Positions 17,648-24,846 of a stretch of 64,000 nt of DNA are shown here, piece after piece; positions within the stretch are counted from its first letter, which is position 1; the number at the start of each line of letters is the position of its first letter. The stretch comes from Zoogloeaceae bacterium. GTDB lineage: Bacteria > Pseudomonadota > Gammaproteobacteria > Burkholderiales > Rhodocyclaceae. Position numbers and translations under genes: made by a program. The notes beneath the pieces are model-generated. The model searched no databases and was not told the DNA's origin. It saw only the letters and a program-made list of their open reading frames with translations. The stretch spans positions 1 through 64,000 of the forward strand of contig JAITMP010000022.1 in NCBI GenBank assembly GCA_031277315.1. The letters are read 5' to 3'.

Positions 17648-18679
17648 ATGCCGTGGAGATTCAGAGAATGGTTGCTTTTGGCCGTTGGCCTGGCGGCATT
17701 GTTTGGTGGGTCCATCGCATTCGCCCAAGCGCGCGCGCCTGCTTTATGCAGAATGGGCTATGACAAAAATACCGGTCAACTTGAATTAATATTCGAGCGC
17801 GATGAGTTTCGCATTTTCTATACCCTGAAGGGAGCGCACGCGCTGTCGGACAGAACTGATCGCAATCTCAACAAAATTCCAGATGCGGTCGAGGATGTAG
17901 CGATTCAGTTGACGGCGAGCAGAGATATATTTTCCAAGATTATGGGGTTGCGGCATCCTTTGCAGCAGCCGCGCTATGCCAGCGCCAGCAATATCGATGT
18001 TTTTCTTCTGCGCTTCAGCAAGGGATCGGGAACTGCCTACGATGAAATCCATAATCACACGGCTGATCGGGATGGCAAGGGTTATTGCGCGCTACGCATC
18101 GATGTGGGCATTGACCACCCCAATTCAAACATTACTCCGGCACACGAGCTTTTTCATCTCTATCAATATGGCTACAGCATGTTCAAGGCGCCCTGGTTTC
18201 TGGAGGGAGGTGCGAGGTGGGCGCAAAATGCGCTCCAATCGGCCTCGGTGCCTGCGCCCGCTTTGCCGTCTGATCAAGCACAGCTTGAGCGGAAATTGCT
18301 TGCCAAGAAATACGCGGCCAGCGAGGTGTGGAATCGTATTGGGGTGTTACTGGATCCGGCAGGCCGCCTACATCTCTCACCGGATCTCCGCGAGAAAACT
18401 TACCTAGACGGAGCGGTGGTAGTGGAAGACGATGTGCTGCATGGCGCGGCCTTCATGAAAGATCTGCTGGAGGAATTGGACAAGGCCAGCTTGGAAGTTT
18501 CGCAGAAAAAAGGATGGGACCGATACAAGTGGCGGGAAGCAGATCAGAAGGATCCGTCACATGACGCGGATGTTGCTCGCGCCACTTTGGCAGCAGCAAG
18601 GCGTCAGGTTCAGAAAATAGGCATAAAGAATGCAGAGCTTGAATTTTTTCTGCGAGCGCTTGAAGAGTACGCGCCATAA
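17648..18679 (+). CDS. Exported putative zinc metalloprotease (HExxH)
   Basis: About 343 residues from ATG 17648, which has GGGGAA seven bases upstream; in-frame ATGs at 17624 and 17633 lack a ribosome site but cannot be excluded. A Sec signal peptide (WLLLAVGLAALFGGSIAFAQA) precedes a domain with ITPAHELFHLYQYGYSMF and, about 20 residues on, FLEGGARW. This HExxH plus downstream Glu pattern suits a gluzincin-type peptidase. It lies 43 bases after the CapA fusion on the same strand and is likely co-transcribed. It might process an envelope protein or a peptide-containing polymer. Family membership beyond the motif is not recognised. Confidence 0.6.
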   Translation: MPWRFREWLLLAVGLAALFGGSIAFAQARAPALCRMGYDKNTGQLELIFERDEFRIFYTLKGAHALSDRTDRNLNKIPDAVEDVAIQLTASRDIFSKIMGLRHPLQQPRYASASNIDVFLLRFSKGSGTAYDEIHNHTADRDGKGYCALRIDVGIDHPNSNITPAHELFHLYQYGYSMFKAPWFLEGGARWAQNALQSASVPAPALPSDQAQLERKLLAKKYAASEVWNRIGVLLDPAGRLHLSPDLREKTYLDGAVVVEDDVLHGAAFMKDLLEELDKASLEVSQKKGWDRYKWREADQKDPSHDADVARATLAAARRQVQKIGIKNAELEFFLRALEEYAP

Positions 18680-18740
18680 TTGTTTTCGATAACCCGGCCT
18701 GCTGGTGGCAGGCGCCGCTAGTCGGATTCTGAATGACGGG

Positions 18741-19964
18741 CTAAGCTTTTTTCCAGGTGCCGCCATTCCAAACATAGCGGACATCACTGTCATTGATGAT
18801 CCATGGGCGCTGGTAAGACCCTCCGATCTGTATTGCCGCACCGGGCATTCGGTTCCAGCCGTTTCCATTCCAGCGATAGATGCCATAGCCGCCTTTTCGC
18901 TTGTCAGTACCGAGCATCCAGCCATCACCGATGGCTGTGGCCTCGCTTGGAGCAGCCTGCCAATACTCCTCGTTGTTGGCGCGAAATAGAATCTTTCTGC
19001 CTTCGCTGGTGGGGGCGTCGTCAAGCTTCCATTCGAAATCAGCGAACTTTGATCTGCCATCAGGCGGGCAGTCCAAAATCACGTTAAGTCTCTCACGCGA
19101 TCGTTCGCTAAGCTGAAAGTCTTTAACGAGGGATAAGTACCCGCCAATTTCTCGTTTCAATCGAAGTAAATGTTTTGGTGAATCTATTAATCTGCCTGAG
19201 AATGAATATTTGAAAACTCTATTTATTATTTTTGCCTTTTTATCCAGGGAAACCACATCTTCAGGCAGCTCGAAAATATCATGAACTATTTTACTTATTA
19301 AATAAGCCACTTCATTTTTGCCAAATTTGCTTCTAGATAGGCCGATAGAGTCGGCAACCATAAAAATATAAGACTCGGACACGCATATTCCTGCAGTTTT
19401 AAGAAGGGGCCAAACTCGCAAGCTAAAATGGTAATCCTCACATATCTTAATATTAGTATCAAATTTTATCCCATATTTTTTTATAATACCCATTCGATAA
19501 AATTTACTATGTATATGGTTATCATCTAATAATAAATCTAAATCATCTGCGCTAATTTCGTGGCTATCTTCTTTATAAGAACTATAGAAACTTGCGTGTC
19601 TATCGACTCTTTTTACAACGACAATATCGCAATCCCCCTTTTCTGCTAGCGCCATTCCCTTTTGAAGAAATCCATTTGAAATTTTATCGTCAGAATCAAT
19701 AAATAAAAGACGCTCACCAGTAGCGATGTCAATACCATGATTTCTCGGAGCAGAAGCAGTTCCGGAATTTTCTTTTAGTTGTTCAAATTTGTAATTTTTA
19801 ATTTTTGCATACTGGGTGATAGGAGAGATGTTTTGTGTAGAGCAATCATCAATAACTATGACTTCATAAAGCTCCTGCGGGTAATTATTAGCAACAATCG
19901 AATCGAGGCATTCCAAAAGCAAATTAATTCGATTGTAGTGCGGTATTACTATGGACAGATTCAT
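18741..19964 (-). CDS. Family 2 glycosyltransferase with tectonin-like tail
   Basis: 407 residues. The N-terminal about 210 residues are a GT-A fold family 2 transferase: LSIVIPHYNRINLLLECLDS, VIVIDDCS, PRNHGIDIATGERLLFIDSD (the DxD motif) and ICEDYHFSLRVWPLL (the ED base). The middle (210-330) is helical. The last 80 residues (GDGWMLGTDKRKGG, GIYRWNGNGWNRMPGAA, VRYVWNGGTWKKA) resemble tectonin or beta-propeller blades, which bind carbohydrates. The 5' two thirds of the gene is far more AT-rich than its surroundings, but the tail-coding part is not, so the tail may be a later fusion to local DNA. Last gene of the minus-strand capsule-type operon. The sugar donor is unknown. Confidence 0.8.
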   Translation of the reverse strand: MNLSIVIPHYNRINLLLECLDSIVANNYPQELYEVIVIDDCSTQNISPITQYAKIKNYKFEQLKENSGTASAPRNHGIDIATGERLLFIDSDDKISNGFLQKGMALAEKGDCDIVVVKRVDRHASFYSSYKEDSHEISADDLDLLLDDNHIHSKFYRMGIIKKYGIKFDTNIKICEDYHFSLRVWPLLKTAGICVSESYIFMVADSIGLSRSKFGKNEVAYLISKIVHDIFELPEDVVSLDKKAKIINRVFKYSFSGRLIDSPKHLLRLKREIGGYLSLVKDFQLSERSRERLNVILDCPPDGRSKFADFEWKLDDAPTSEGRKILFRANNEEYWQAAPSEATAIGDGWMLGTDKRKGGYGIYRWNGNGWNRMPGAAIQIGGSYQRPWIINDSDVRYVWNGGTWKKA

Positions 19965-20040
19965 TTTATTGGTTCAATTAACCGATATGTAATAAATATT
20001 ATATGAATTTTAAATAATGATAGATAGGTTATCTTAAATA

Positions 20041-21795
20041 TCACTGGATAACATTAATAAAATCGATCATTTTTTGTCGCATCGGTTGCCATTTTATTGC
20101 TGTGGTATTTAAATCTTTTTCTAGTGCTTCATGCATGCCAGAGAATTTCATCCCCATATCTTTAAAGGAGAAGTATCCCCCATGCCGAACCATACTGCGG
20201 TCTCGCGAGGTCAGCCCTTGTTTGCCAATCCATATGGCGGTAAGGTAGTGCGAGACACACTCTTGATCTTTAAATACGAAAATACTTTGAGCGTCTAACA
20301 TCGACTGCCAAATAGAGCACATTTTCAACATCGTGTCTCGCCGTGCCACCCATATGTTGTCCGCAGGTCCAAAACCGGCTCTAAGATAACTTAAGTAAAC
20401 CACGCCTTCTTTTATTATCTCGAACGAATCGCTATGGGCGGGAATCGGGTAGCGCAAGTCAGGGCGCATCCTGATGATGTAATCGTATTTTATTCCATGT
20501 TGTTTTTCATGTTCCAGAAGCAACTGCATGACAGAGTAATTTTTATAAAACATTTTGGCCTGATTATGCGTGCCTTGGTATTCCAATTTCTTTATGTCAA
20601 AGGGAATGGACCGTAAAAAATCACTCTCATTTTCTATTTTGTATGCGGCCAACGGAAAATGATTTTCATAAAAATCCACGTTGAGATCTTTGACAATACC
20701 TTCACTGAAGGTTGCAAAAAGATGAGGGAATGCGGCTTGAAATGCCGCAGCATTATCCAGTTCAGGGATAGGAAAGAGTGATTCCAGCTCGGATCCGAAG
20801 GTTCTGCAGATCAACTGGCTGGATTTGAATACTCCTGGCCATTCTGGAGCCTTATCCCAAGTGGAAAGAAAGACATCTGCCTGAAGGGGAGCAATGACAT
20901 TGTTGCGGAGACTTTCCAAACAAGCGCTTGTTCCGCGGGTTTGACCAGTAAGACACACGGCAATGCGCGGCTTTTTTGTCGAGCTTGGCCGGCCGATGCT
21001 GACTATTGGGGCATTCTGTGTTTCGACAACATAGGCATCTTTCAGAGGAATTTGCCGTAAGGGTGTTTTGTATTCCACCGCTTGACCGAGTTTTCTGTAT
21101 ACAAGATCAAGAAGTCTCGTTTGATAGTGAGTTTCCTGACTACGGGCTATCTTGGTGAGAAGCTGAATAATGTGCTGCATATTGACCGGACTGCATCCAA
21201 AAAACTGGTCGGAATCCAGACCATCAACCAACAGCTTGGCAAGGCGTTTACTCCGGAGAGGTGTTGGGAATACCCTATTGCTGAGTTTGCGCATTTCCAA
21301 GTCAAAGTCACCGTATTGCGCCAGAGCGAACAGGGCAAAGACGCCTGTCATTTGCCGGCATTTCCATCGCCTGAATATAGGGACAAAACTTGCCCGCACA
21401 TACTTCTTCATTTCGACGAAATCCCGATCCCGGTACAGGGCAAGAATGGTCTGCTCATAGGGGTCAGCATGCGGCGCTGTTCCACCCTTCATGATGGGTA
21501 GAAAGATTTTTGAATACCAATTGATTATGGCGCGTACTGCCCGTATTTGTTTCTCGGAATACTTTGGATCAGAAAGCAGGGTCAGAAAAAAATCGGTTCC
21601 CTTATCTTCCAGCAGGGCATGTATCTCTTCGAGAAAACTGGCTTCCGCCAACCAAATCAGAAAGTTGGCGTAATAGTAATTATCCAGGGAACACAGACGT
21701 CGATAGGTTTCCTGAACGCCATCAAAATTCCAGTTTTCATCATGGATGCGTAAATTATCCAGAAACCACGTTATGGTGAGGTCGCTCTGACTCAT
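20041..21795 (-). CDS. Capsular-type glycosyltransferase with helical N-terminal domain
   Basis: 584 residues from ATG 21795, which overlaps the upstream stop as ATGA (21792-21795); a longer in-frame start at 21861 would lie inside that gene. Residues 1-290 are helical and unrecognised. Residues about 300-580 resemble poorly characterised capsule glycosyltransferases: IAVCLTGQTRGTSACLESL, ADVFLSTWDKAPEW, YDYIIRMRPDLRYP (an RxRxD-like nucleotide-sugar motif), GPADNIWVARR and FKDQECVSHYL. Translationally coupled to the nucleotidyltransferase before it, so it may transfer that enzyme's activated product. Lower GC than the flanking genes. The general class is likely; specificity is unknown. Confidence 0.65.
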   Translation of the reverse strand: MSQSDLTITWFLDNLRIHDENWNFDGVQETYRRLCSLDNYYYANFLIWLAEASFLEEIHALLEDKGTDFFLTLLSDPKYSEKQIRAVRAIINWYSKIFLPIMKGGTAPHADPYEQTILALYRDRDFVEMKKYVRASFVPIFRRWKCRQMTGVFALFALAQYGDFDLEMRKLSNRVFPTPLRSKRLAKLLVDGLDSDQFFGCSPVNMQHIIQLLTKIARSQETHYQTRLLDLVYRKLGQAVEYKTPLRQIPLKDAYVVETQNAPIVSIGRPSSTKKPRIAVCLTGQTRGTSACLESLRNNVIAPLQADVFLSTWDKAPEWPGVFKSSQLICRTFGSELESLFPIPELDNAAAFQAAFPHLFATFSEGIVKDLNVDFYENHFPLAAYKIENESDFLRSIPFDIKKLEYQGTHNQAKMFYKNYSVMQLLLEHEKQHGIKYDYIIRMRPDLRYPIPAHSDSFEIIKEGVVYLSYLRAGFGPADNIWVARRDTMLKMCSIWQSMLDAQSIFVFKDQECVSHYLTAIWIGKQGLTSRDRSMVRHGGYFSFKDMGMKFSGMHEALEKDLNTTAIKWQPMRQKMIDFINVIQ

Positions 21796-22526
21796 TGTCC
21801 GTGCTCGCTTTTTGCATCTTCTTTCATGATGAGATATTTGTATTCTTCCGGCGTGCCGCAAAACTCTATGTGCTCATGTTGTACAACTTGATAAAAAATT
21901 TTGTATCCATTTTTTATGAAAATATTATAGAGTGGCGCTATGTAATATTCCCCTTTGGACATTCTGTTTTTGGATTTTTCCTGCAAGAACACTTCGTTGA
22001 ATTGCCTGCTATCCTTGAAGTAGTAAAGTCCATCGCTGCATAAATCAGAAATACGCTCTTTTTCCGTTGTTCTTGCCACACTTATTTTGTTAGCAGGCTC
22101 AACAAAAGACCAGTGCTCGCCTTCGCCCCTGAATACTTCAAGATAGCCGTCGCAGTCATCAATGAATAGCGGCTTTTCATAGTGATGGCGGAAGGTGTCA
22201 ATGTTGAAAATGAATAAAGGGAAGCTGTCTTGGCGTTTTGCAATAGCCAAGTGAACCGTCTCGGCTTGACCACCGGTAATACCCGAGAGAATATGCAGAC
22301 TGGCATGCCGCAGCCCGAGTCTGGTGATTTCTTCCTGCACAAAGGGAATGGACTGGTGGGTATCCCGCAAGATGAAAAGAAATTCATCCGTGTTGAAGTA
22401 TTTTTCAAAGCTGCGCACGGATTTTGCGAAAACAGTCTCGCCGCCGATGGGAAGCATGTATTTGGGCAAGTCATAGCCGGCCGTGAAGAAACGATTGCTG
22501 AGTCCGGCCATCGGTATGACGATCAT
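21792..22526 (-). CDS. Sugar-phosphate or polyol-phosphate nucleotidyltransferase
   Basis: 244 residues with the NTP-transferase Rossmann-like fold: VIPMAGLSNRFFTAGYDLPKYMLPIGG (given here as fold start, signature G-x-x-x-R and P-K), GGQAETVHLAI, FIFNIDTFRHHY (catalytic Asp in NID) and GEYYIAPLYNIFIKNGYKI. The length and short C-terminus suit glucose-1-phosphate thymidylyltransferase-like or LicC-like enzymes rather than the longer ManC. It sits three bases after the nucleotidyltransferase-kinase fusion and overlaps the next glycosyltransferase. It probably activates a capsule precursor; the nucleotide and substrate cannot be read from sequence. Confidence 0.75.
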   Translation of the reverse strand: MIVIPMAGLSNRFFTAGYDLPKYMLPIGGETVFAKSVRSFEKYFNTDEFLFILRDTHQSIPFVQEEITRLGLRHASLHILSGITGGQAETVHLAIAKRQDSFPLFIFNIDTFRHHYEKPLFIDDCDGYLEVFRGEGEHWSFVEPANKISVARTTEKERISDLCSDGLYYFKDSRQFNEVFLQEKSKNRMSKGEYYIAPLYNIFIKNGYKIFYQVVQHEHIEFCGTPEEYKYLIMKEDAKSEHGQ

Positions 22527-22529
22527 GTT

Positions 22530-24074
22530 TCACTTTCCATGGCAATAGGTGGCGTAAAGGCGCAGCGCATTGGCGAAAAGTGCCCGTTGGCGATTTGTAT
22601 TGTCGGCATGCAGCGGCAACATGGAGAGAAACAGCAGGATGACCAGAGGCAGGCAGTCTTTCACATGCACTCCAGAGATGAATTGCTCATTCCAGAATTG
22701 TTGCCGAATGGCTTCTATGCGCGGTTCCAGGGTAAACGTCAGTTCATAGGAATACAGATCCTTGCTGTTTAGCGTGTAGTATCCTGCGATGATAAAATCA
22801 TATAAACCAATAATGGAGTGCGTGAGTTTGGCCAGATCGTATTTTTGATCGCCTAGAATCGCTGGATTCTGGTCCGCATCCAGCCCCCGCGGATCCACCA
22901 GCTTGATTCCGCCGGAGCGCAGGTCTATGAGCATATTGCTGAGACAGAGATCCCCATGCAGAACGCCAGGGATGCACGGCAGGGCGGTGACGCGGGCAAA
23001 GCAATCCACGCAGATGGCTTCCAGAGAGGGGATGCGTTTCCCGGCATAGTACAAAGGTTGTCCTTTGCGTAAACCGCTGCTCTGGATGAAATCGTCCAGA
23101 CGGCTCCGAGTTTTTTCAATATACAGTTTTTCTGCCAAGGCCTTTAAAGCTTCTTCAGGTTCGGTAGCTATGCGTGCTTCATCAAAAAAAGTTCTGACTT
23201 GCTCGAAGACCTGAGTCCAGAAAAAGAGCGGGTTTTTACCGTGAACAAAAAGCTCGTTCAGGGGACTCAAAGGCAGATATTCCAGTTGGTAAAATTCCCG
23301 CTCATCTTTCTGGCCGCTGGTAATGAATTGGGGGATATATTTCTTCAGTGCCGGCGGGATGGATTTGAACCAAGCGGCTTCCGCTCTGATTTTGATCGGG
23401 TTATCTCCGCTTTTTGTGACAACGTGATTATTAATTTGCAGAGCGTTGAAGGCGCGCTCCGTGGTCATGGCGGAACGGGCTTTAAAGTAGGTGTTAACAT
23501 GCCCCATATCCATCCAATCGGTGGAAATGTGCATGGTCATGAGATGTAATTTCATGTACTGACGGACGCCGGCCACAAAGTTGCCGCGCGCCAGAGCCAG
23601 ACAGCGCGCCAAGTCTCTTGGGGAGGAAAAGGCAAAATATCCTGTCCAGATATAGTCTTCCCCCGATGCCACTTCCCTGGTCCAGTTGTAATTATCACGG
23701 CTGACGGCAATATCAATGAGGTCAAGACTGCGAGGGAAATCGTTAAACAGCGTATCGCCATGAAGCATTCGCAAATGATCAGCGGGGGCGATGGTGTTCA
23801 GGGCATACAGCAGGGCTTCGGCTAGATTGAAATCCTCCGGGGTGGTGATGCTGGAAATAGAAAGACTTTCCAGCAAACTCCGCTCATGGGCAGTCATTGG
23901 GTACAACTCCGGCAGGGATACCACAATTTCTTCGTCGGGAAAGGCAGCCCTGAGTCTCGGCACCTGGAATTCAATCAGTTTCTTATTGGCCAATGGAATA
24001 AAACACGCAGGCAGAGGGCCAAATTCGGCCTGTAATTCCTGAGTAAGATAAGCGCCGGAATTGATGAGAATCAT
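22530..24074 (-). CDS. Nucleotidyltransferase-like/phosphotransferase (APH) fusion
   Basis: 514 residues. Residues 1-220 resemble a nucleotidyltransferase fold (INSGAYLTQELQAEFG, FIPLANKKLIEFQVPRL, HGDTLFNDFP, ISTDWMDMGHVNTYFKARS); the canonical GxGTR loop is altered to SGAYLTQEL, so activity is uncertain. Residues about 225-514 are an APH/choline-kinase-type domain: VVTKSGDNPIKIRAEAAWF, PGVLHGDLCLSNMLIDLRSG with the catalytic HGDxxxxN, and IKLVDPRGLDAD holding the metal-binding DPRG. A cytidylyltransferase plus kinase combination recalls LicC/LicA decoration of capsules with small phosphorylated groups. Second gene of the island operon, two bases after the HAD gene stop. Confidence 0.72.
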   Translation of the reverse strand: MILINSGAYLTQELQAEFGPLPACFIPLANKKLIEFQVPRLRAAFPDEEIVVSLPELYPMTAHERSLLESLSISSITTPEDFNLAEALLYALNTIAPADHLRMLHGDTLFNDFPRSLDLIDIAVSRDNYNWTREVASGEDYIWTGYFAFSSPRDLARCLALARGNFVAGVRQYMKLHLMTMHISTDWMDMGHVNTYFKARSAMTTERAFNALQINNHVVTKSGDNPIKIRAEAAWFKSIPPALKKYIPQFITSGQKDEREFYQLEYLPLSPLNELFVHGKNPLFFWTQVFEQVRTFFDEARIATEPEEALKALAEKLYIEKTRSRLDDFIQSSGLRKGQPLYYAGKRIPSLEAICVDCFARVTALPCIPGVLHGDLCLSNMLIDLRSGGIKLVDPRGLDADQNPAILGDQKYDLAKLTHSIIGLYDFIIAGYYTLNSKDLYSYELTFTLEPRIEAIRQQFWNEQFISGVHVKDCLPLVILLFLSMLPLHADNTNRQRALFANALRLYATYCHGK

Positions 24075-24076
24075 GA

Positions 24077-24457
24077 TTAGTCACCGCCGCCGATCAGTTT
24101 GCGGATTTCCTGATAAGAAAGAGATACCAATTCATCCGGTCGGATAGCTTTGTCATCGACATAAAAGCCTTCACGACCGCACCAAGGCTTGCCGATATGC
24201 ACTGCGTCATAAGGCACTCCATGCTTGTCCAGCCAGGTAATGATGCCCGGCAGGGTATGGACAGCAATCTTGCCCACATCGCCTGCATAAGTACGCATGT
24301 TCCTGCTGGTATAAATCACGATGTCGAAACCCTGTTGTTTATACTCGCGCAAGACGCGGATTGCTTTCTCATTGGGTTTTGCTTCGGAATAATGGCCGCT
24401 CTGCGAAAAACACAAAGTGCTGTCGAGGTCACAAACGATTTGTCGATCACTGAGCAT
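24077..24457 (-). CDS. HAD-family phosphatase, capsule-type
   Basis: 126 residues. HAD motif I is VCDLDSTLC (DxDxT), motif II lies in IVIYTSRNMRT, a lysine is in HIGKPWCG, and the acidic motif IV is FYVDDKAIRPDE. No cap domain. Small HAD proteins of this type sit in capsule loci of Campylobacter and Pasteurellaceae beside nucleotidyltransferases and are thought to dephosphorylate a precursor. First gene of the five-gene minus-strand operon. ATG at 24457 with GAAGG a short distance upstream. Confidence 0.78.
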   Translation of the reverse strand: MLSDRQIVCDLDSTLCFSQSGHYSEAKPNEKAIRVLREYKQQGFDIVIYTSRNMRTYAGDVGKIAVHTLPGIITWLDKHGVPYDAVHIGKPWCGREGFYVDDKAIRPDELVSLSYQEIRKLIGGGD

Positions 24458-24846
24458 GATTTTGCCTTCAAGCAGGGCTGAACAGTGGTTGAAGATAGGG
24501 AAAAATAAGTATACATCGTATTACTGTTAGCTAAGGCAGTTATACGGCTTGCTTTTCTTTTTCTCTTGGACGACAAATCAAGCCTTCTCAAACTACATTG
24601 AACTGGCGTAGCCCGGCTTCAAAGGTATTCGTATTCAGCTGTAGTTCAAAACTCAATCAGTTGGTTACCTTATCCATCGTTTGGCCTCATGCCCCAGAAT
24701 GTCGGCCATTTGATCTTGTCATCGACCTTGTCTGACGCGGCTCCCCGCTGTGCTTACTTAATTACCCGGTTTGGCGTGATTCCATCCGGGAGCCTGTAGC
24801 ACCATTCTCGGCGTGCTACCATGCGCGGTATTGTTTCCGTGCCGGC
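24458..24846. other. Intergenic region between divergent operons
   Basis: About 390 bases separating the capsule island (minus) from the helicase gene (plus). It is AT-rich next to the HAD gene and shifts to GC-rich towards 24760. A TATACT reads on the minus strand at 24513-24508, a possible -10 for the island, without a convincing -35. I see no gene, repeat or RNA here. The base-composition step marks the likely edge of the transferred segment. Confidence 0.5.

Noticed and set aside
18697-18713. GCCTGC-TGGTG-GCAGGC hairpin as a terminator between convergent genes
   Set aside because: Only six base pairs and no T tract on either strand.
24508-24513. TATACT as a promoter -10 for the capsule island
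   Set aside because: No -35 at acceptable spacing; noted only in the intergenic entry.
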